From contig JAGQIY010000631.1 in assembly GCA_020430865.1 (NCBI GenBank), positions 1 through 5,637 of the forward strand: DNA of 5,637 nt. Reading direction: 5' to 3'. This document shows, piece after piece, positions 1-5,514 of the stretch. A program made the position numbers and the translations under genes. Numbering within the stretch: the first letter of the stretch is position 1; each line of letters starts with the position of its first letter. Origin of the DNA: Myxococcales bacterium. GTDB lineage: Bacteria > Myxococcota > Polyangia > Polyangiales > Polyangiaceae. Under the pieces are notes generated by a model that ran no database searches, was not told the DNA's origin, and worked only from the letters and a program-made list of their open reading frames with translations.

Positions 1-1
1 C

Positions 2-808
2 GGCGAAGCCCGGAGCGCTGCCGCCTCGAAGCAAGCGAAGAGCGCCCCCGTGGGCGGACCGAAGCCAGTCCAGGCGCCGCTGCCCGACGGCGCGGTGGTA
101 GGTCCCGGGCGAGGGGAGGGGCAACGCTCCGTGGCCCCAGCGGACCTCACCCCCAAAGATCCCGGAGCGAGCGGAGCCGACGAGGCAGCTCGATCCCGTC
201 CTCTGCCCAGCGGGAGCGCCGGGGGCCACGTCGTCGGGCGCTTCAAGAACACCTACTACGACTTTCCCGCGGAGTCCGAGCTGCGGGAAGGGCGATCGGT
301 GTCGCTGTTCAACGCCAGCTGTGAACCGGTCGCCGAAGTGCCGCGGCAGTTCTTCGATCGGCTATGCGTCCAGGGCAGCGGCATGCTCTCGAGCGGCGAC
401 ACGCTGAGCTTCGCCAAGCGTGACTGCAGCTGCGCGGCAACCTGCAGCCGCACCGGGCAGCGCCTGTGCTTCGATCGGTTGAACGCCGAAAAGTTTCCGT
501 GGGGAAGGGGAGCCACGGGGCGCCCGATCACGGCGCTGCGCACGTTGGCGGTCGACCCGAAGGTCGTGCCGCTCGGTAGCCTGGTGTACGTGCCCGAGTT
601 CGATGGCTTGTCGCTGCCCGGCGGCGCTACCCACGATGGCTGCTTCGTGGCGCAGGATCGCGGGATCTGGGTCAAGGGACCCCACGTCGATGTGTTCGCT
701 GGCACCGCGGAGATGCGTATGCAGCTCGAGAAGCAGCTACCCACCGGGCGCGGTGTTCACGTGGTGCTGGACAGCCCGCGCTGTCAGAGCGCAGCGATCT
801 CGCGCTAG
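2..808 (+). CDS. 3D (Asp-Asp-Asp) domain cell-wall protein, 5' truncated by window edge
   Basis: The frame is open from the left edge and ends at TAG 806-808. A GTG at position 50 could start a 252-residue protein, but the upstream codons read like the same Ala/Lys/Pro-rich linker, so the true start, probably with an export signal, is likely outside the window. Numbering from that GTG as residue 1, residues 1-62 are low-complexity linker and 64-243 form the folded part. The 3D domain, related to the MltA C-terminal domain and to RlpA-like double-psi barrels, is shown by its three acidic residues: D169 in LAVDPKVVPLG, D203 in FVAQDRG and D214 in HVDVF. All three are retained, so peptidoglycan cleavage or binding is plausible (family knowledge). 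Eight cysteines (91, 106, 126, 128, 132, 140, 198, 245), four of them between 126 and 140, suggest disulfides in an exported protein. The gene converges on the lipoprotein gene. Family assignment is firm; the substrate is unknown. Confidence 0.88.
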   Translation, partial: GEARSAAASKQAKSAPVGGPKPVQAPLPDGAVVGPGRGEGQRSVAPADLTPKDPGASGADEAARSRPLPSGSAGGHVVGRFKNTYYDFPAESELREGRSVSLFNASCEPVAEVPRQFFDRLCVQGSGMLSSGDTLSFAKRDCSCAATCSRTGQRLCFDRLNAEKFPWGRGATGRPITALRTLAVDPKVVPLGSLVYVPEFDGLSLPGGATHDGCFVAQDRGIWVKGPHVDVFAGTAEMRMQLEKQLPTGRGVHVVLDSPRCQSAAISR

Positions 809-833
809 TGACTTCCGAGCCACCACTGAGTCA

Positions 834-849
834 GCCAGGGCGGCCTGGC
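834..849. terminator. Hairpin between convergent genes (possible bidirectional terminator)
   Basis: GCCAGG (834-839) and CCTGGC (844-849) form a perfect 6-bp stem around a GCGG tetraloop, 25 nt after the stop of the 3D-domain gene and inside its 145-bp convergent gap with the lipoprotein gene. No T-run follows on either strand, so it is not a canonical intrinsic terminator. The position is right but the stem is short for such GC-rich DNA. The rest of the gap (809-953) shows only a repeated 9-mer GACTTCCGA (810-818 and 869-877) and weak stems. Confidence 0.3.
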
Positions 850-953
850 AGGGCGAAGTGAAGCCTGCGACTTCCGACTCGCGTTCGGCGGCCAGGGCCG
901 ACGGTATCTCGGTCAGCGCTCGCGGCTTCGTCGAGTTCTTCGGGGGTGAGGGC

Positions 954-1628
954 TCAGTTGCTGCCCGCGCTACCACCCGTGGTCCCAGCGGTTCCGCCCG
1001 TGCCAGCGCCGCCGCTCCCGCCGCTCGCGCTGGTACCACCGCTCGAGGTCGTCCCCGCGGAACCGCCGGTGGCTGACGTGCCGCCGCTGGACGAGGTGCC
1101 GCCGGAAGACGTGCTGCCTCCCGTGGATGAGGTGCCAGCGGTGCCTCCCGATCCGCCGCTGCCCGCGCTGCCACCTGCGCCCGCCGCGCCATCCACGCCC
1201 GCGTCAGCCGAAGCGTCCGCGGTGGCGTCAGCGCCAGCGTCGGAGATCGCCCAGTCGTCGCAGGTGTCCGCAGCGAAGGCAGCGGCGCGGACGTTGTCAG
1301 GGCAGCTCTCGAAGATGCTGCCATTCAGCGTGACCCAGTACTCTTCGCTGGCAGAGGCGAGCTTGTACACGGTGAGGTCCTTCGGATCCTTCACGCGCAC
1401 GCAGCCAGGCTCGCTGCTCTTGGAGCTGTCTCGACCCTTGCACGAGATCACGACGTCGGACTGCAGGCAAGTGCCAGCGCCCTCGTGGACCATGCCGTAG
1501 ATCGGTGGGCAGTTGCCGGGGCACGTCTCTGCCTGCTCTGGACAGCTCTGCTCGCAGCCACCCGCCGCGGACAGCACGCCAACCAACACCGTTCCCGCCA
1601 GCGCCCCGCTAAGTTTCCTCAAGCCCAT
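954..1628 (-). CDS. Putative lipoprotein with Cys-rich core and Gly/Ser/Thr-rich tail
   Basis: The product is 224 residues. The start is ATG at 1628, with AGGAGA just upstream (1632-1637). Residues 1-24 form a lipoprotein-type signal: basic n-region GLRK, a hydrophobic stretch, then AAGGC with C25 as the probable lipidated cysteine (the lipobox is loose, with Ala rather than Leu at -3). The mature core (25-126) has eight further cysteines (29, 36, 40, 54, 63, 76, 109, 123), an even number compatible with disulfides in the periplasm or outside the cell. Residues 130-150 are Asp/Ala-rich, and 150-224 are almost only Gly, Ser, Thr and Ala, with SSGGTS recurring. I recognise no domain family and propose no function. 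It does not resemble the T6SS lipoprotein TssJ in any feature I can see. It lies 52 bp downstream of the PAP2-like gene on the same strand, so co-transcription is possible. The long plus-strand Pro-rich frame opposite the tail is a by-product of its composition. Confidence 0.8.
   Translation of the reverse strand: MGLRKLSGALAGTVLVGVLSAAGGCEQSCPEQAETCPGNCPPIYGMVHEGAGTCLQSDVVISCKGRDSSKSSEPGCVRVKDPKDLTVYKLASASEEYWVTLNGSIFESCPDNVRAAAFAADTCDDWAISDAGADATADASADAGVDGAAGAGGSAGSGGSGGTAGTSSTGGSTSSGGTSSSGGTSATGGSAGTTSSGGTSASGGSGGAGTGGTAGTTGGSAGSN
957..1187 (-). repeat. Low-complexity coding repeat (Gly/Ser/Thr/Ala tail)
   Basis: This DNA encodes lipoprotein residues 148-224. On the plus strand it appears as many CCGCC, CCGCTG and GGTGCC-like units; on the coding strand it gives imperfect tandem units around GGTS, GGSAG and SSGGTS. 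Such a tract is prone to slippage and to length differences between strains. A flexible spacer or wall-spanning role is inferred from composition only. Confidence 0.7.
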
Positions 1629-1631
1629 GAC

Positions 1632-1637
1632 TCTCCT
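1632..1637 (-). promoter_or_regulatory. Ribosome binding site of the lipoprotein gene
   Basis: On the minus strand AGGAGA stands 3 nt before the ATG at 1628. It is one of the clearest Shine-Dalgarno matches in the window and supports both the start and the minus-strand reading of this low-complexity gene. Confidence 0.65.
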
Positions 1638-1680
1638 AAGCCTAGCACCAGTCGTGTGCTGCCCGCGCCGGCCAGCTCGC

Positions 1681-2346
1681 TTACCAGCAAACCATCGCGC
1701 CGCTGTACCCGCACTCCGGGCGAGCCATCAGCGCGTAGGTCATGCCGGTCAGGAAGCCTGCGCCGAGACCCATGCCGCCGCCAATCAGGATCTGATCGGC
1801 GGAGTTGAAGTCCCCCGCGCCTCGCCCAATTGCGGTGATCACGCTGAACACCGCGGGCACGACGACGTGACCGGCGAAGCTGCCCCCATTGAAGCGACCG
1901 TTGCTCCACTTGGTGGTGTCGAAGAGGAACACCGCGGCGCCGTGGCCAAGGCCCGAGAACGCCGCGAACGAGTGGCTGGAGGGCGAGCCGAACGACTGGC
2001 AGTTCGGTCCACCCTGGTTCGACTCGTCGCAGCCCGGTCGATAGGCTTCGAAGCCGTCCTTCAGGGCGAACTCGTTGAACAGGGTGAGCGAGGTGAGGGT
2101 GAGCACCGGCGCTAGCGCGGAGACGTGCCAGCGCGCCTTCCAGCCCACTGTGACCTCGGGATCCGAGTAGAAGATCCGCGGCATCACCGCCTCGGTCGCC
2201 AACGCGCCGACCGCGGTGATGGTGGAGACCGTGCCCCACGTGTCGTCCCGTGAGGGGGGCGGCGTTACCTGAGCTGACGCCGAGCCCGCCGTCAGGCTGA
2301 CCGCGGCGGCGAGACCGAGTGCAAGGCGCTTTCGCATCCCCCGCAT
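1681..2346 (-). CDS. Exported PAP2-fold protein with degraded catalytic motif 3
   Basis: The product is 221 residues from ATG 2346. The frame runs on to an ATG at 2412, but that start lies in a hairpin and would put 22 non-signal residues first; AGGAA at 2355-2359 sits 8 nt before 2346. Residues 1-25 are a Sec-type signal peptide with cleavage expected after ASA. The PAP2 (type 2 phosphatidic acid phosphatase/haloperoxidase) fold is indicated by motif 1 K-X6-R-P (K96, R103, P104) and motif 2 PSSH (122-125, for PSGH), followed by hydrophobic helices. Motif 3 normally reads S-R-X5-H-X3-D. Here GRGAGDFNSADQILIGG (174-190) aligns without gaps and keeps R175, but has N181 for the nucleophilic His and Q185 for its Asp partner. 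Phosphatase activity is therefore doubtful; a binding or structural role is an inference. It is co-oriented with the FHA gene 101 bp upstream, and the lipoprotein gene follows 52 bp downstream. Fold assignment is good, function unknown. Confidence 0.8.
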   Translation of the reverse strand: MRGMRKRLALGLAAAVSLTAGSASAQVTPPPSRDDTWGTVSTITAVGALATEAVMPRIFYSDPEVTVGWKARWHVSALAPVLTLTSLTLFNEFALKDGFEAYRPGCDESNQGGPNCQSFGSPSSHSFAAFSGLGHGAAVFLFDTTKWSNGRFNGGSFAGHVVVPAVFSVITAIGRGAGDFNSADQILIGGGMGLGAGFLTGMTYALMARPECGYSGAMVCW

Positions 2347-2354
2347 GATCCGAA

Positions 2355-2359
2355 TTCCT
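2355..2359 (-). promoter_or_regulatory. Ribosome binding site that decides the PAP2-like start
   Basis: AGGAA on the minus strand lies 8 nt before the ATG at 2346. Another ATG at 2337 has only a GGGGG run directly before it, and the ATG at 2412 overlaps a hairpin. This site favours 2346, which also gives a normal signal peptide. Confidence 0.45.
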
Positions 2360-2401
2360 GGGGCTGCTGGCCAAGAAAGTGAGACGCCTGGCTCCCGCTC
2401 C

Positions 2402-2430
2402 GGTGGAAACACTCGCGGCGTGTTTCCGTC
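2402..2430 (-). terminator. Strong hairpin after the FHA gene
   Basis: GGAAACAC (2405-2412) pairs perfectly with GTGTTTCC (2420-2427) around a 7-nt loop. Two wobble pairs and a G-C pair extend the stem to about 11 bp (2402-2430). It begins 17 nt after the FHA stop codon on the minus strand, where a terminator or transcript-stabilising stem would lie. No U-run follows, so termination could be partial. It would reduce read-through from the FHA gene into the PAP2-like gene. Confidence 0.45.
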
Positions 2431-2447
2431 CGGCGTTCAGAACGCGA

Positions 2448-3755
2448 TCAACTCGACGCGCCGAAGGGACCGCCGGTCGGGTTGTTCACGGCGCTGATGT
2501 GGCGAGTGGTCATGCGATTGGTCCCGCTCTGCTGATAGCGGCCGTAGGCCTGGGCGAAGGCGTCGCCGAAGAGCAGCGAGAACACGTGCTTCTCCTCGCT
2601 GGTGAGGTCGCCGTAGCGCTGTTCGTAGAGTTTCCACAGCGATTTGAAGCGAAACGGACCGAAGGTGCTGCCTTCGGGTTTGCGCGTGTTCGGGTCGTCG
2701 AGCATCTGCTCGATCATCTGCGGGCTGAGCTCGTTCAGCAGCGATTTGACGCCTTGCATGACGCCGTTGATCATCGCCACGTGGTGGGTCATCAAGTCCG
2801 CGAGAGTGCCCTCGATGGCTCGTGGGGCGTCGTTGACCGGTGACTTCCAGTCCAGCAACCCCGTCGCGAGCTCTTCCGGGCTCTTGGCGCGGGTGACGAT
2901 CTGAGACGCGCCGGTGACGTCGATGGCGCCGGTGATTTCCATGTCCGAGCGGAACTGACGATAGCCGTCTCGGAGGGGCACGAAGGTCTGCAAGAAGATG
3001 GTCAACACCTCGCGCAGCTTGGTCAGAAACAGCACCAGATCGTCGACGCTCTCCGGCGTACCACGACTGGGCACCAGCTCGCTTGCCAGCTCCTTCAGGC
3101 CCTGTAGCGCCACCGCCTCTTCGCGAGTGGTGGTCCGTGGTGCGTGCGGTATCGGCGACCCCAGCGAGGCTGCGAGCCTCTGAAAATCAGGCTCTTGCAG
3201 CAGCGCTGGCATCTCCCGCGCCATCGCCTGGAGCGCGGCGACGCGCTGCTCTGGCGGATAGCGTCCGATGTTCTCGTTGATGTTCGTCATCAACTCGGTC
3301 CAGCCCTTGCGATAGGCGGCGTAGGCCTGGAGGTGAGCCGTGGCAGCCGGCGGAGGCGCTGGGCGGGCAGACTCGAGCACCTGGGGCGATGCATAGCTCG
3401 CCACGCCGAAGCGGCGAGCGCTCGTCGGCTCCGGCTCGACCTGGGTCGAGTAGACGGTGATCACCACACTCACGATCGCGAACTCGTAGTTGTGTTCGCG
3501 CAGGCTGATCACCTGGTTGGGCTGCAAGCGTCCTGTGGAGCGCAGCATCGTGCCGTTGGTGCTGCCGAGGTCACGCAGCATGATCTCGCCGTTCTGGGTC
3601 TCGATCACCGCGTGGAAGTCGGAGACGAACGGAAGATCGAGCCGGAGGTCGTTCAACGCGTTGCGGCCGATGCGGATCGGCAGCTTGGCGAAGGTGCGCT
3701 CCAAACTCGAGCCAGTCTTGGTGTTGGTGACGCGCACGCCATAGCCGGCTGACAC
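2448..3755 (-). CDS. tagH: T6SS FHA-domain protein (TagH/Fha type)
   Basis: The product is 435 residues. The N-terminal FHA domain (about 6-100) binds phosphothreonine and keeps every signature residue: G30-R31, S45-x-x-H48 and G64-S-T-N67-G68. A Pro/Ala-rich linker (106-140) follows, then a long helical C-terminal region (about 145-405) of the type found in T6SS FHA proteins (T6SS_FHA_C). Within it are GASQIVTRAKSPEELA (282-297), DLMTHHVAMINGVMQGVKSLL (320-340) and FGPFRFKSLWKLYEQRYGDL (365-384). In characterised T6SSs such proteins join a Ser/Thr kinase/phosphatase switch (PpkA/PppA) to apparatus assembly; no kinase gene is in view. The start is GTG 3755, the only plausible start before an in-frame stop at 3780-3782. 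It has no Shine-Dalgarno sequence: CTCCTCCTC precedes it, the complement of one. It is transcribed divergently from the transglycosylase-clpV genes. The family call is firm; the symbol is used in the generic T6SS sense. Confidence 0.92.
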   Translation of the reverse strand: MSAGYGVRVTNTKTGSSLERTFAKLPIRIGRNALNDLRLDLPFVSDFHAVIETQNGEIMLRDLGSTNGTMLRSTGRLQPNQVISLREHNYEFAIVSVVITVYSTQVEPEPTSARRFGVASYASPQVLESARPAPPPAATAHLQAYAAYRKGWTELMTNINENIGRYPPEQRVAALQAMAREMPALLQEPDFQRLAASLGSPIPHAPRTTTREEAVALQGLKELASELVPSRGTPESVDDLVLFLTKLREVLTIFLQTFVPLRDGYRQFRSDMEITGAIDVTGASQIVTRAKSPEELATGLLDWKSPVNDAPRAIEGTLADLMTHHVAMINGVMQGVKSLLNELSPQMIEQMLDDPNTRKPEGSTFGPFRFKSLWKLYEQRYGDLTSEEKHVFSLLFGDAFAQAYGRYQQSGTNRMTTRHISAVNNPTGGPFGASS

Positions 3756-3793
3756 GAGGAGGAGTCTATCAGTCCGTTTTCACAACGGCTAGC

Positions 3794-3809
3794 AAGTGCC
3801 CTTGCACTT
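3794..3809. promoter_or_regulatory. Inverted repeat in the divergent control region
   Basis: AAGTGC (3794-3799) and GCACTT (3804-3809) are perfect 6-bp arms around CCTT. An alternative stem, GCAAG/CTTGC (3792-3796 and 3801-3805), overlaps it. The element lies 39 bp upstream of the FHA start, between two divergent T6SS genes, so an operator is possible. No regulator family can be named from it. Confidence 0.3.
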
Positions 3810-3897
3810 CGCGGGGGACGATCGCGGGCGAATTCGGCGCTGCGCCTCGACTCGAGCCTGCCGTCGGGCCGGCACCCCGCCTGCTCCAAGCTCGATC

Positions 3898-3912
3898 TGG
3901 AACCGGCCCAGC
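3898..3912 (+). promoter_or_regulatory. Weak sigma-54-like -24/-12 element
   Basis: TGGAAC at 3898-3903, then CGGCC, CA and GC at 3911-3912, gives the required GG-N10-GC spacing and matches TGG.AC of the -24 box. The -12 box has CAGC instead of TTGC. A T-rich tract (3915-3938) follows, unusual in this GC-rich DNA. Sigma-54 control is common for T6SS genes, but a match this loose can arise by chance. Confidence 0.2.
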
Positions 3913-3968
3913 GATTTCTTTTCGTTGGTTTTTTCTACTGGTGAGACCGGGTGTGCGAAGTTCCGCCC

Positions 3969-5411
3969 ATGCAGCGTCAAACGGTGGCCAAGGCATGCGC
4001 CGTGGTGGCCGGATTGGTAGTCGGCGGCGGCTTGGCGGTAGCTCGGCCGGCTGCAGCGCCGCCAATGCCGATCGCCAAGCTCGAGCCGCGTCCCACGAAG
4101 GTGGTCAAGCCGCGAGTCTCTTCGGCGAGCAAGCCGTCGACCGAAGGGCTGACGGGGATCGCGCGCCTTCAGGCGCTGGAGGCGAAGCTCCAGGCCGAAC
4201 CCGTGGCGCCCGACGTCGACGACGGTGAGTCGGGGCTCACTCCAGAGGAGCGCGCCGTTCTCGCCAACGGTCACCCCGACTGGACGAAGGACTACACGCT
4301 TCCAGACCTACCGGTGGACTACAACCCGGTCGTCCAGCAGCGCGTCGCGAGCCTCACCAGCGATCCGAGGATGCGCAAGCGGGTCGAGGCCGCGGTGCGC
4401 GCGAGCGGGCGCTACTCCCACCTCGTCTTGCAGATCCTGAGAGAGAACGCCCTCCCCGAGGATCTCGTCTCGGTCGTGTTTGCCTCCAGCGGTTTCCAGG
4501 TCGACGCTGTCTCGGCACGGGGTGACGCGGGGCTGTGGCAGCTCTCGCCCACGGAGGCCGTGCTGTATGGCTTGATGGTCAAGCCGAACTACGACGAGCG
4601 GCGTGACGTCGAGCTGGCAACGCGCGCCGTCGCCAAGCGCCTGGCAGAGCTGCACGAGAAGTACGGCACCTGGGAGCTTGCCCTCGCGGCGTTCCATTCT
4701 GGTGACGCGACCATCTCACGCGTGCCAGAAGTGGGTGAGAAGAGCTTCTGGGAGTTGCTGTCCAGTGATGGCGAGCTCCCGAAGTCCGCGGCGGAGTACG
4801 TCCCCCTGGTGCTGGCGACGGCCTTGGTGCTGAAGAACCGAGACGCGTTCCAGCTCGACGCCAAGCCGGATGCGCCCATCTATCCCGCGCGGATTCAAGT
4901 CCCCGCAGGCATGGACCTCTCGTTGGTGGCGCGTGCTTCTGGCACCAGCCTCGATCAAGTCCGGCTGCTGAACCCTGCCATACTGAGCGAGTTCGTACCG
5001 AGCGTCACCCGCGACTTGACGATCCAAGTACCAGCGGGCAGCGCGGGTCGCGCGCGAATGCTCCTCGCACAGGTGATGAGCGGCTACGGCGCCGATGACC
5101 TGCACCGCCACGTGCCGTCGAGCTTCGACTGGGGGCGCGACGAGCTTCCGGCGGCGCCCACCGAGTTCTCGCCGCTCGCGGCGTCCAAGCCAAGCACGGC
5201 GCGCGACAAGGACCCATGGCTGTTGCCCGCGCTCGTTGCACCACCACGCGACTCCAAGGTAGCGGATTCACCCACCCCAGAGGCGAAACCCGAGGCGAAG
5301 CAGTCGGGCTCTGCCAAGCCAGCCGCCACACCCAAGCACAAGTCCTCGAGCGACTGGGCCGCGGTCGCAGCGGGAAAGAGCGGCGCTCAGGGCGGCGGGA
5401 AGACTCAATGA
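3969..5411 (+). CDS. MltD-like lytic-transglycosylase-fold protein lacking the catalytic Glu, T6SS-linked
   Basis: The product is 480 residues from ATG 3969. A GTG at 3951 with GGTGAG upstream (3940-3945) would add MCEVPP; I prefer the ATG because it gives a cleaner signal peptide. Residue numbers below count from the GTG. Residues 7-36 are an export signal ending near PAAA. Residues 66-135 resemble the MltD pre-domain. Residues 155-300 carry the GH23/SLT fold: ALPEDLVSVVFASSGFQ (167-183), GLWQLSP (194-200), NYDERRDVELATRAV (213-227), LALAAFHSG (243-251) and LPKSAAEYVP (276-285). Aligned to the MltD pattern PIVESAF...GLWQF, the catalytic Glu is S179, and the usual AAYNAG is AAFHSG. A LysM-like segment (about 311-363) could bind peptidoglycan, and a Pro/Ala/Lys/Ser-rich tail (about 400-486) ends the protein. 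It lies 103 bp before clpV on the same strand. The likely role is binding or organising wall at the T6SS site rather than cutting it (inference). The fold is clear. Confidence 0.88.
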   Translation: MQRQTVAKACAVVAGLVVGGGLAVARPAAAPPMPIAKLEPRPTKVVKPRVSSASKPSTEGLTGIARLQALEAKLQAEPVAPDVDDGESGLTPEERAVLANGHPDWTKDYTLPDLPVDYNPVVQQRVASLTSDPRMRKRVEAAVRASGRYSHLVLQILRENALPEDLVSVVFASSGFQVDAVSARGDAGLWQLSPTEAVLYGLMVKPNYDERRDVELATRAVAKRLAELHEKYGTWELALAAFHSGDATISRVPEVGEKSFWELLSSDGELPKSAAEYVPLVLATALVLKNRDAFQLDAKPDAPIYPARIQVPAGMDLSLVARASGTSLDQVRLLNPAILSEFVPSVTRDLTIQVPAGSAGRARMLLAQVMSGYGADDLHRHVPSSFDWGRDELPAAPTEFSPLAASKPSTARDKDPWLLPALVAPPRDSKVADSPTPEAKPEAKQSGSAKPAATPKHKSSSDWAAVAAGKSGAQGGGKTQ

Positions 5412-5467
5412 CCGCAGTCTGTCGTGGGGGCTGTGGGTTCGCACTCCCTTCGGCTATCGTGGGCGGC

Positions 5468-5488
5468 CCTCGAGGACGGGCCTCGAGG
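5468..5488. promoter_or_regulatory. Twin CCTCGAGG palindromes before clpV
   Basis: The self-complementary 8-mer CCTCGAGG occurs at 5468-5475 and again at 5481-5488, separated by ACGGG. Because each copy is a palindrome, the two can pair as an 8-bp stem with a 5-nt loop, or act as two dyad sites 13 bp apart. The second copy ends 26 nt before the clpV ATG. It could be a terminator for the gene upstream, an operator or a 5' UTR stem. No T-run follows, which argues against a classical terminator. Confidence 0.4.
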
Positions 5489-5504
5489 AGAGCCGACAAA
5501 GAGC

Positions 5505-5511
5505 AGGGGAG
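5505..5511 (+). promoter_or_regulatory. Ribosome binding site of clpV
   Basis: AGGGGAG stands 3 nt before the ATG at 5515, a strong Shine-Dalgarno match that fixes the start of the truncated gene. Confidence 0.65.
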
Positions 5512-5514
5512 AAC

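Noticed and set aside
737..1324. Arg/Ala-rich minus-strand ORF overlapping the 3D-domain gene end and the lipoprotein gene
   Set aside because: Shadow frame of the low-complexity tail; it has no recognisable start signal and its composition is only what GC bias gives in a shifted frame.
946..1500. Pro-rich plus-strand ORF of 184 codons opposite the lipoprotein gene
   Set aside because: It is the complement of the Gly/Ser/Thr-rich tail. The minus frame has a ribosome binding site, signal peptide, lipidation cysteine and cysteine-rich core; the plus frame has none of these.
954..1628. Lipoprotein as the T6SS lipoprotein TssJ
   Set aside because: The cysteine-rich core and long simple tail do not match the compact beta-sandwich TssJ pattern, and the gene is not next to core T6SS genes.
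2347..2412. Extension of the PAP2-like gene to an ATG at 2412
   Set aside because: The added 22 residues hold no hydrophobic signal, the start overlaps a strong hairpin, and the ATG at 2346 has a spaced AGGAA and gives a normal signal peptide.
3144..3752. Long plus-strand ORF inside the FHA gene
   Set aside because: It lies wholly antisense to a gene with a complete FHA signature and reads as His/Arg/Val-rich shadow translation.
5420..5440. Possible sigma-54 element before clpV (GG-N10-GC in GGCTGTGGGTTCGC)
   Set aside because: Apart from the GG/GC spacing it matches neither the TGGCAC nor the TTGCA box; GG-N10-GC is frequent by chance in this GC-rich DNA.
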